This document shows positions 43,025 through 50,798 of a stretch of 64,000 nt of DNA, piece by piece. The position numbers and the translations under genes were made by a program. The DNA is from CAZMZF01 sp964570765 (GTDB taxonomy: Bacteria > Zixibacteria > MSB-5A5 > RBG-16-43-9), in the NCBI GenBank assembly GCA_964570765.1, contig CAZMZF010000004.1:62001-126000 (forward strand). Direction: 5' to 3'. Under the pieces are notes generated by a model. The model was not told where the DNA came from, did not search any database, and saw only the letters and a program-made list of their open reading frames with translations. Positions within the stretch are counted from its first letter, which is position 1. Every line of letters starts with the position of its first letter.

Positions 43025-43894
43025 ATGGAAAAAAGAAAAGGTTCTCACTGGATTATTCTATTTTTTGTTTTTTTCATATCTTTTTATTTTTTCGTCTGCG
43101 GGAAGGTGATCCCTAAATCGATTAACTGGGCGGCTAATTTTGAAGAGGTATCTCAGATTGCTAAGTCTGAGAACAAAAACATGATCCTGGATTTTTATAC
43201 CGATTGGTGCAAGTGGTGTAGAAAGCTGGCTGATTCTACCTTCACTGATACCAGTTTAATACGCTTCTCAGTAGATTTTGTTTTCTTTAAAACCAATGCG
43301 GAAAAAGACACAGCTTTAGCTGAAAAATATAAAATAAATGGATATCCCTCCGTAATCCTGACCAATCCTTCAGGTGAGGAGATCGACCGAGTTGTAGGAT
43401 ATGCCAATGCTCCTGATTTTATGCAAAAAATTAAAGATTACCTTAAGGGTGAAGGAACCCTGTCGGATTTAGAAAACAAGCTTACAAAAGATACTACCGA
43501 TATAGAGCTCTGGTTTAAGGTAGGAGATAAGTATCAAGAACGTAGAAGATTTGAGGAAGCTTTGATTAATTATAATAAAGTAATTTCATTAGACCCACAG
43601 GATAGCACCCAGAAAGCTTCAGAAGCTCTTTTCAATATGGGGCTAATATATAGAAAACAAAAAGATTATCCTAAAGCCATTGATAAGTTCCAGGAAATAT
43701 CGAAAAGATACCCTAAGAGTGAGCTGAGTTTGGATGCAGAGGAATTGATTTCTGATGCTTATGTAAAGATGGGAGATACAACCAGAGCTATTTCTTTATA
43801 TAGAAATATATTAAAGGAACATCCAGATTTAGAACAGAGTGAAAAAGACTATTTGGAAAAAGCAATAAAAAAGTTAGAGGGAAAAAAAGAATAG
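43025..43894 (+). CDS. Exported thioredoxin-like protein with TPR repeats
   Basis: 289 residues. N-terminal helix or signal (about 8-27, ending YFFVCGK, possibly a lipobox), then a thioredoxin-like domain with DWCKWCRKL (CxxC) and NGYPSVILTNPSG, followed by three to four TPR units (about 155-285). It probably reduces or isomerises disulfides outside the cytoplasm. It shares its plan, in reverse domain order, with the lipoprotein at 389-2230. AAAGGAGAGG precedes the ATG. Confidence 0.85.
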   Translation: MEKRKGSHWIILFFVFFISFYFFVCGKVIPKSINWAANFEEVSQIAKSENKNMILDFYTDWCKWCRKLADSTFTDTSLIRFSVDFVFFKTNAEKDTALAEKYKINGYPSVILTNPSGEEIDRVVGYANAPDFMQKIKDYLKGEGTLSDLENKLTKDTTDIELWFKVGDKYQERRRFEEALINYNKVISLDPQDSTQKASEALFNMGLIYRKQKDYPKAIDKFQEISKRYPKSELSLDAEELISDAYVKMGDTTRAISLYRNILKEHPDLEQSEKDYLEKAIKKLEGKKE

Positions 43895-44004
43895 GTAGAG
43901 GGCAAAAAATATTTAAAAACTAAAAGCAGGGAAGATAGTATTACTTATTTTTAAAATAAAAGTTTTTTAATATTAAAAGGTAAAAATTTATTCAGGAGTT
44001 TTGG

Positions 44005-45465
44005 ATGGGTCAAAAACTGATTTTTGAGTTGAGCTCAAAAGGGAGAAGCGGGTGTGATCTACCAGAATTAGACATACCACCAAAAATAATTGAGGAGCTT
44101 ATTTCAGAGGGTAGCTTAAGAAAGAAGGAGTTAAAACTGCCAGAGGTAAGTCAGGTGGATGTGGTTCGTCATTTCATCGCTCTTTCTATTTTAAATCATC
44201 ATGTGGATAAAAGCTTTTACCCCTTAGGCTCCTGCACCATGAAATATAGTCCCAAGATCAATGAGGATCTATCACGCCTGCCAGGTTTTTCCTCAATCCA
44301 TCCCTATCAGCCGGAGGAGACAGTTCAGGGTGCTTTAAAGTTAATGTTTGAATTAGGGGAATATCTAAAAGAGATCGGTGGAGTTGATGCGGTTACCCTT
44401 CAGCCTGCGGCTGGAGCTCAGGGAGAGCTGACCGGGCTCTTGATAACCCGAGCCTATCATACTAAAAACGGTAACCACAGGTCAAAGATAATCATTCCAG
44501 ATTCTGCTCACGGCACAAACCCGGCTTCTGTGACTATAACTGGGTATCAGGTTGTTCAGGTTAAATCTAACCAAAAGGGGTTAGTGGATTTAGAGGAATT
44601 GAAAAAAGTTCTAGATGAAGAGGTAGCCTGTTTTATGCTTACCACTCCTAATACCTTAGGGCTTTTTGAATCTCAGATAGAAGAGATCTCCAAAGCAGTC
44701 CATAATGCAGGGGCACTTCTTTATATGGATGGTGCCAATCTTAATGCTCTTTTAGGAATAGTTCGTCCTGGTGATATGGGGTTTGATATAGTCCACTTCA
44801 ACCTGCATAAAACTTTTTCTACTCCCCATGGTGGAGGGGGACCTGGAGCAGGACCTTTGGGAGTTAAAAGATTATTAGAGCCTTTTCTGCCATTTCCAGT
44901 TATAGAGAAAAAAGTTGATGAAAAGGGGAAGGATAATTATTCGTTCAATTATAAAAGACCAGATTCAATCGGGAAGATGCAAGGATTTTATGGGAATTTC
45001 GGGATTATGGTCAGAGCCTATGCTTTTATCCGAGCCTGTGGTCCAGAAGGGTTGAAAAAAATCTCAGAGAATGCAGTTATAAATGCCAATTATATAATGG
45101 AGTCCTTAAAAGACCTTTATCACCTTCCTTATCCCGGACCCTGTATGCATGAGTTTGTTTTGTCAGGCGGTAAGCAAAAAAGCAAAGGGGTAAGAACAGC
45201 CGATATAGCCAAGAGAATTTTAGATTATGGTTTACATGCACCTACGGTTTATTTTCCATTAATCGTGTCTGAGGCTTTGATGATTGAGCCAACTGAGTCT
45301 GAGAGCCGGGAAAGTTGTGATGAGTTTATACAGGTAATGAAAAAAATTGCTCAAGAGGTGGAGGAAAATCCTGAGTTGGTCAAAGGAGCACCATATAATA
45401 CACCGGTTTTACGTTTAGATGAAGTTAAGGCTACTAAAGACTTAGACATAAGGTGGAAAGGTTAA
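44005..45465 (+). CDS. gcvPB: Glycine dehydrogenase (decarboxylating) subunit 2
   Basis: 486 residues. PLGSCTMKYSPKINE, HPYQPEETVQGALKLMFELGEYLKEI, DSAHGTNPAS and the PLP-lysine segment NLHKTFSTPHGGGGPGAGP identify GcvPB. It pairs with GcvPA for glycine decarboxylation. A terminator follows. gcvT is not in the window. Confidence 0.96.
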   Translation: MGQKLIFELSSKGRSGCDLPELDIPPKIIEELISEGSLRKKELKLPEVSQVDVVRHFIALSILNHHVDKSFYPLGSCTMKYSPKINEDLSRLPGFSSIHPYQPEETVQGALKLMFELGEYLKEIGGVDAVTLQPAAGAQGELTGLLITRAYHTKNGNHRSKIIIPDSAHGTNPASVTITGYQVVQVKSNQKGLVDLEELKKVLDEEVACFMLTTPNTLGLFESQIEEISKAVHNAGALLYMDGANLNALLGIVRPGDMGFDIVHFNLHKTFSTPHGGGGPGAGPLGVKRLLEPFLPFPVIEKKVDEKGKDNYSFNYKRPDSIGKMQGFYGNFGIMVRAYAFIRACGPEGLKKISENAVINANYIMESLKDLYHLPYPGPCMHEFVLSGGKQKSKGVRTADIAKRILDYGLHAPTVYFPLIVSEALMIEPTESESRESCDEFIQVMKKIAQEVEENPELVKGAPYNTPVLRLDEVKATKDLDIRWKG

Positions 45466-45510
45466 AATAATAGTTTAATCCGCCAGAAGCGGACAAAAAA
45501 TAAAATGTCA

Positions 45511-45542
45511 AAAACCCGCTTGCTCTCTTAAGCGGGTTTTAT
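45511..45542 (+). terminator. Intrinsic terminator after gcvPB
   Basis: AAAACCCGCTT/AAGCGGGTTTT hairpin. Confidence 0.9.
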
Positions 45543-45577
45543 TTGAAATATATGAAAATTTTCAGTATTTTAAAAAT

Positions 45578-47341
45578 ATGATTGAATTAAATCAAGTTAC
45601 CTTTGATTACTCCCTACCTGAAGGAGAGATTATCAATGTTCTGGAGAGGTTAACTCTTAAATTTAAAGAAGGTGAGTTTGTCTCTATAATCGGGCCTAAT
45701 GGCTCAGGTAAAACAACTTTGGCTCGGCTACTGAACGGTCTTCTAATCCCATGTTCGGGTGAGGTGCAGATAGATGGTCTTAATCCAGAAGATAAAAAGG
45801 ATTTAAGATTAATTCGTCAAAAAGTGGGAATGGTTTTTCAGAATCCGGACAATCAGATTATAACTACTTCTGTAGAAAGAGAGATTGCTTTCGGGCTGGA
45901 AAATTTGAACCTGCCATATAATGAGATTAGAGAAAGGGTGGAGTGGGCACTTTCAGCTTTTCATCTCTGGGAGTATAAAAATTCTCCTCCCCACAAGCTT
46001 TCAGGTGGAGAGAAGCAAAGAGTGGCAATCGCTGCAGTCTTGGCGATGAGACCAAAATATCTGATCTTGGATGAGCCGAGCTCACTCCTCGATCCTGAAG
46101 GTAGGGAAATGTTAAATCTACTGATTAGTAAACTGGCAGGTGAAGGAAAAATTACTATCCTTAACATCACTCAATTTCCAGAAGAAGCTCTTTTGGCTCA
46201 GCGTCTTTTGGTGTTAGATAAGGGAAAAGTTGTTCTGGATGGCACACCTGAAGAAGTATTCAAGGAGACTGAAAAGCTTAAAAATATAGGATTATCTGTG
46301 CCTAAAAGTTTAGAGATAACTAATGGTCTTAAAGGCAAAGGTTTCAAATTCAAGAGGGAAATCTCAAAGATGGAAGATTTGATTAATGAACTCCTATCTT
46401 TAGAAGGGATAAACTATTCACTGCCTATAATTCAGAAGAAAACGGAGATAACTGAAAAGTTTAAACCTGAAGTTTCAGGTTATCTTCAGATAGAGGTTGA
46501 AAAATTAGACTATGTTTATAATTACAAAAGTGCAAATCCAAAGACTGCTTTAAAAGGGATTAATATAAAAATTGAGAAAGGTGAACTTATCGGGTTGATA
46601 GGACCTACTGGCTCCGGTAAAACCACTTTAGCTCAACACTTCAACGGTTTATTGTTTGCCACTTCAGGTAAAGTCATAGTGGAGGGCTTAGAGATAAAAA
46701 AGAAAGAAACTTACTTAAAAAGAATCCGTGAAAAAGTTGGATTGGTATTTCAATTTCCGGAGAGGCAACTTTTTGAAGAAACGGTTTATGAAGATATTAC
46801 TTTTGGACCGAGGAATTCAGGGTTGGATAAAGTTGAAATCGACAAGAGAGTAAAAATTTCCCTGAACTCTGTGGGATTGGATTTTGATAGTTTTGCTCAG
46901 CGCTCACCTTTTAGCTTGAGTACCGGGGAACAGAGAAGGGTGGCTATGGCTGGAGTCTTGGCTTTAGAACCAGAGATTTTGATTTTAGATGAACCCACGG
47001 CCGGATTAGATTTTAATGGGATATACAGAGTTAAAAATATTCTGCTTGAGCTTAATGATAAAGGTGTAACTGTGATCTTAATCTCTCATAATTTAGATCT
47101 GATAGCAGCGTTAGCTAAAAGGGTTATCTTTTTAAAGCAAGGTAAAGTTTTATACGATGGTCCCAAGACCAATTTCTTTAAACAGATTGAAAAGCTCAAA
47201 GAAGAAGGGATACGAGCTCCAGAGACTGTGGAATTATTTCATAGTCTAATTTCTGCCGGGTTTCAAGTAAGAGATTATATTTATGAAACAGAGGAGATTA
47301 TTGAAGAACTCCTCTCTATATTCGGGGAAAGAGACAAGTAG
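45578..47341 (+). CDS. Double ATP-binding protein of an ECF/CbiO-type transporter
   Basis: 587 residues: two ABC ATPase domains in one chain (about 1-240 and 305-540). First: Walker A GPNGSGKTT, signature LSGGEK, Walker B YLILDEPSSLLDPEG. Second: GPTGSGKTT, LSTGEQ, ILILDEPTAGLD. Both carry the FQNPDNQ/FQFPERQ Q-loops of energy-coupling-factor ATPases. Such fusions drive vitamin or metal uptake together with an EcfT membrane protein and an S component, neither of which is adjacent here. Confidence 0.9.
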   Translation: MIELNQVTFDYSLPEGEIINVLERLTLKFKEGEFVSIIGPNGSGKTTLARLLNGLLIPCSGEVQIDGLNPEDKKDLRLIRQKVGMVFQNPDNQIITTSVEREIAFGLENLNLPYNEIRERVEWALSAFHLWEYKNSPPHKLSGGEKQRVAIAAVLAMRPKYLILDEPSSLLDPEGREMLNLLISKLAGEGKITILNITQFPEEALLAQRLLVLDKGKVVLDGTPEEVFKETEKLKNIGLSVPKSLEITNGLKGKGFKFKREISKMEDLINELLSLEGINYSLPIIQKKTEITEKFKPEVSGYLQIEVEKLDYVYNYKSANPKTALKGINIKIEKGELIGLIGPTGSGKTTLAQHFNGLLFATSGKVIVEGLEIKKKETYLKRIREKVGLVFQFPERQLFEETVYEDITFGPRNSGLDKVEIDKRVKISLNSVGLDFDSFAQRSPFSLSTGEQRRVAMAGVLALEPEILILDEPTAGLDFNGIYRVKNILLELNDKGVTVILISHNLDLIAALAKRVIFLKQGKVLYDGPKTNFFKQIEKLKEEGIRAPETVELFHSLISAGFQVRDYIYETEEIIEELLSIFGERDK

Positions 47342-47435
47342 ATATTTAGTAAAAAAAGTTAGTTTTTTATAACTTTGCAAATTTTACTTACTCAGAAATA
47401 CAATCTAAAATATTCTTCAAAATCTTAAAAAAAAC

Positions 47436-47464
47436 TTGACATTTATCTCACCTCAGTTTAAACT
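47436..47464 (+). promoter_or_regulatory. Upstream promoter candidate P1 for the cytochrome gene region
   Basis: TTGACA, 17-base spacer, TAAACT (47459-47464). It precedes a strong ribosome site and a mini-ORF. Confidence 0.5.
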
Positions 47465-47508
47465 AAACTATAGAGACTCAATTTAACTTGAAACCAAGGA
47501 GGGGATAG

Positions 47509-47535
47509 ATGAGAAGGGAAGCCATGGTTTGGTAG
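47509..47535 (+). other. Mini-ORF (8 codons) with strong ribosome site
   Basis: AAGGAGGGG, spacing about 4, then ATG; the peptide would be MRREAMVW. It may be a leader peptide or chance. The remaining bases of 47342-47893 carry no other gene. Confidence 0.35.
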
Positions 47536-47676
47536 AGAATTTTTGGTTATCAATTTATTATTTTGTTTTCCGCATTAAAGGGTTAAAAACTTACTCATCA
47601 TAATAAAACAGTTTAAAATATTAGGATAATAATTAATAAAGCAGTAGCTTGAGCTTTAGATTTTTCGCAAAAATAC

Positions 47677-47705
47677 TTGACAAAGATGATATAATATATT
47701 ATAAT
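47677..47705 (+). promoter_or_regulatory. Consensus sigma-70 promoter P2 of the multiheme cytochrome gene
   Basis: TTGACA (47677-47682), exactly 17 bases, TATAAT (47700-47705), both perfect. It predicts a leader of about 180 bases. Confidence 0.85.
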
Positions 47706-47861
47706 AGTCCTGTATTGTTGAGTGGTTTTCAATGAGTCAGGTAAGTTTAATAATAACAAGGGATTATAAAAATGGTTTACATAACACACAAACATTAATT
47801 TCCCAAACATTTTTACGCAAAGGAGGTGACTCAAAGAAAATTAATTGTATTTTTTTAAGTG

Positions 47862-47876
47862 AATTGTTTAACAATT
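47862..47876. promoter_or_regulatory. AATTGTTTAACAATT palindrome before the cytochrome ribosome site
   Basis: 7-base perfect arms around one T in the mRNA leader. A possible operator or RNA hairpin; no known regulator assigned. Confidence 0.35.
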
Positions 47877-47893
47877 ATCAAGGAGGGAGTACT

Positions 47894-50548
47894 ATGAATG
47901 TTGGAAAAGTTGTTTTATTAACTTGTTTTTTACTGCTCCTTTGTTTTCAACTCTCTTTAGCTGCAGTTCCAGTGGCTAAAATAAGGCTTTTAGCTTATTC
48001 GCCCAGAGATCTTACTATCGACACTACCCTGTACAGGACTTCAACTGGATTGCCGAATGTGGGTGTAGGTAGTAAAATTTGTTTTACATCTAATCCTGGT
48101 GATACTAACACTTATACTTATACCTGGGCTCTTGCCAAACCTATTGGTTCGTCAACTACTTTAAGTAACACTACTATTCAGAATTCAACTATGGTTCCTG
48201 ATATTGAGGGAACTTATATCGTTACTCTCGTTATAACCGGGACTGGAGGGACAAGTAAACCGGATACAATGTATGTTAGTGCCGGGACCTGGGTAGGAAC
48301 AGGACAGATAGGTGGAATGACTCCTCACTGGCCCCAGTGCGGTTTTTTCTGTCATAACGATAAGATCGTAGAATGGAAGGAAACCGGTCATGCTTCTATG
48401 TATCAAAGAGGTATAGATGGAATCGCCAGCAGCCATTATGGTCCAAACTGCATTAGCTGTCACACAGTTGGATATGACACAGATCCAGCTGCCAATAACT
48501 ACGGTTTTGATGATGTGGCAACGTTATTAGGCTGGACTTTCCCTTCCACTTTACAACCGGGTAATTTCGACTTTATGGTAGTTCATTATCCGGATTTAGC
48601 CAATCTGGCTAATATCCAGTGTGAGAACTGCCATGGACCAGGTAGCAGGCATGGTGGAGAGAACAGGTGGAACAGAATCGAAGTCAGCTATGGAGCTGGT
48701 GTCTGCGCTGTATGTCATGATGCAGGGTCGAACCATATTTTTCCTTATCAATGGGATCATTCAAGACATCCTTATGCAGTAGGGGAACCGGGGGACCCTG
48801 AGCATATGAACAGCCGTTCCTGCTCCAGATGTCATACTGCACAGGGTTATGTGCATGAAACCATAGAAGGACAATCTTCTGCAGCTCCTTACAAATATGT
48901 AGAAGGGATAACCTGTTCTGCCTGTCATGATCCTCATTCTGCCGAGAACGAATTTCAGCTAAGAAGAGCCTCAGGTGCAGATGTATGTGATGATTGTCAT
49001 ACCGAGAGAATCAGCAGTCGAGGATTACACCATTCTCATCAATCCAATATGCTTTATGGAATTAGCGGCTATGAATATCCGAACGAGATATACCCGGATG
49101 GGACACATTCCTTGATTCCGGGGAAATGTATCCAGTGTCATATGGCACCCTCTCCATCAGATACCCTAATAACCAAAGTAGGCGGTCATACCTTTGCAGT
49201 TTCCTCTGACAACGGCACGCCGGATGACTCAACCGATGATATCTTAAATGACGAGGGTTGCAGAGGATGTCACGGAAGTGTAAGTATAACTTTCCTCAGG
49301 TATAGTCAGGCAAAATTTGTAAATCTCTTGGATTCTTTAGCAAGTCTACTTCCCAAAGACCAAAGTGGAAATGTTAGAAATCATCTGGACACTCTTTTAA
49401 CCCTGACTGAGAAGGGTGGAGCTTTCAACTATTATTTCGTGCTAAACGATGGAAGTTATGGTATGCATAACCACAGCTATGCAGCAAAGCTTTTGTGGGA
49501 TTCGATTAAAAGATTAGCTGATCAAACCCATGCTGGAGACATTGTGGAGATCTCAGATGTACCTAATGATCAGGGTAAACAGGTAAGTATTCTCTGGAAT
49601 ATGTTTGCCGGTGAGGATGATGTCAACCACCCGGTTACCAATTACGGCATCTGGAGAAGGGATGATTCTTCTAACTCAAAGGTTTTAGCCAGGGAGGTGG
49701 ATTCATTTAAGAAAATGCTTGCCTCTTATTCAGAGTTAAATCCCGGTGCAAAGATTTCAGTTGCAGGAACAGTTTGGACCTTCCTGGGTTCTATCCCAAC
49801 TACACATCATGATCGTTATGGCTATGTGGCTGCAACCTTTTTTGATTCCACTCTCGTTTCCGGGATGCACTGGACAGTCTTCTATGTTTCCGGCCATACT
49901 GCAGACCCAGGGATTTTCTATGAGTCTTTGCCGGATAGTGGGTATTCAGTGGATAATTTAGTTCCGAATTCTCCTTCGGGTCTTGCTGCTTTAATTCAAG
50001 GACGTAACGTTCAGTTAAGCTGGGATGAATCTTCAGATCCTGATTTCAACTATTTTACTGTCTATCGTAGCACCACACCTGGCTTCATACCATCCCCTTC
50101 CAACCGGATCGGATACTCTTCCAATACTGAGTATGTGGACTCCAACCTGGTGAATGGAAATTATTATTACAAACTAACCGCTATCGATTTCTCAGGGAAC
50201 ATAAGCGGACCTTCAGTTGAGCTTTCAGTAATTGTTACTTCAGTTCGAGAGGAAGAGGGAACCGTACCTAAGGTTTTTGCTCTGTTCCAGAACTATCCTA
50301 ACCCATTCAACCCGATTACTCAGATCAAATTCTCTATACCGAAGAGAACCAGAGTTAAGCTTTCAGTCTATAATATCCTCGGGCAGAAGGTTAAAAATCT
50401 TGTAAATGAAGAGATGGAGGCAGGAAGTTATTTGGCTACCTGGAATGGAAAAGACGAAAAGGGATTTGATGTATCCAGCGGGATCTATTTCTACAAGCTG
50501 AACTCAAAAGATTACTCCGAGACCAAGAAAATGCTTCTGGTAAGATAA
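47894..50548 (+). CDS. Secreted multiheme cytochrome c with FN3 and type-IX-like C-terminal sorting domain
   Basis: 884 residues from the ATG at 47894 (AAGGAGGG upstream; an earlier ATG at 47732 lacks a signal peptide and is rejected). The signal peptide ends LSLAAVP. Eight CxxCH heme motifs (CISCH, CENCH, CAVCH, CSRCH, CSACH, CDDCH, CIQCH, CRGCH) follow an unusual CGFFCH (Cx3CH, Cys149). After about residue 690 comes a fibronectin-III-like domain, then NYPNPFNPITQIKFSIP and a C-terminal beta domain ending KKMLLVR, as in surface-sorted proteins. Likely an extracellular or cell-surface electron carrier, possibly for metal or other external acceptors. Confidence 0.92.
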   Translation: MNVGKVVLLTCFLLLLCFQLSLAAVPVAKIRLLAYSPRDLTIDTTLYRTSTGLPNVGVGSKICFTSNPGDTNTYTYTWALAKPIGSSTTLSNTTIQNSTMVPDIEGTYIVTLVITGTGGTSKPDTMYVSAGTWVGTGQIGGMTPHWPQCGFFCHNDKIVEWKETGHASMYQRGIDGIASSHYGPNCISCHTVGYDTDPAANNYGFDDVATLLGWTFPSTLQPGNFDFMVVHYPDLANLANIQCENCHGPGSRHGGENRWNRIEVSYGAGVCAVCHDAGSNHIFPYQWDHSRHPYAVGEPGDPEHMNSRSCSRCHTAQGYVHETIEGQSSAAPYKYVEGITCSACHDPHSAENEFQLRRASGADVCDDCHTERISSRGLHHSHQSNMLYGISGYEYPNEIYPDGTHSLIPGKCIQCHMAPSPSDTLITKVGGHTFAVSSDNGTPDDSTDDILNDEGCRGCHGSVSITFLRYSQAKFVNLLDSLASLLPKDQSGNVRNHLDTLLTLTEKGGAFNYYFVLNDGSYGMHNHSYAAKLLWDSIKRLADQTHAGDIVEISDVPNDQGKQVSILWNMFAGEDDVNHPVTNYGIWRRDDSSNSKVLAREVDSFKKMLASYSELNPGAKISVAGTVWTFLGSIPTTHHDRYGYVAATFFDSTLVSGMHWTVFYVSGHTADPGIFYESLPDSGYSVDNLVPNSPSGLAALIQGRNVQLSWDESSDPDFNYFTVYRSTTPGFIPSPSNRIGYSSNTEYVDSNLVNGNYYYKLTAIDFSGNISGPSVELSVIVTSVREEEGTVPKVFALFQNYPNPFNPITQIKFSIPKRTRVKLSVYNILGQKVKNLVNEEMEAGSYLATWNGKDEKGFDVSSGIYFYKLNSKDYSETKKMLLVR

Positions 50549-50568
50549 AAAGAGAAAGTGGAATTAAT

Positions 50569-50599
50569 AAAAAAACCGACCACAAAAGTCGGTTTTTTT
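50569..50599 (+). terminator. Intrinsic terminator after the cytochrome gene
   Basis: AAAAACCGAC-CACAAAA-GTCGGTTTTTTT. Confidence 0.9.
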
Positions 50600-50624
50600 G
50601 TTTTCTTTTATTTTGAATTTGGGT

Positions 50625-50692
50625 GTAGGGGAGACCCGTCCTTCAGCTTCGCTCAGGACAGTGAGCTTGTCGAACTGTCGGCTCGCCCCTAC
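50625..50692. repeat. GTAGGGGAGACCC ... CGCCCCTAC dispersed repeat (C)
   Basis: 68 bases. Contains TTCAGCTTCGCTCAGGAC and GAGCTTGTCGAACTG. It begins GTAG and ends CTAC; relatives at 13321-13374 and 59385-59420. Confidence 0.78.
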
Positions 50693-50798
50693 AGATCCAG
50701 GGGAGTTCAAGTGGTTGCACCTGCCATCTTCAAATTCATATTCCTTGACACTTAATTTTTTTAAAGTTAAATTAGGCTCGTCAAAAGGAGAAAAATAA

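Noticed and set aside
47732..47893. N-terminal extension of the cytochrome from ATG 47732
   Set aside because: It would place 54 residues before a good signal peptide, lacks a ribosome site, and AAGGAGGG precedes ATG 47894.
48338..48355. Counting CGFFCH as a certain ninth heme site
   Set aside because: Spacing is Cx3CH, so heme attachment is not assured; reported as atypical.
50558..50798. Open frames on both strands over repeat C
   Set aside because: They translate the terminator and the repeat; no ribosome site or protein character.
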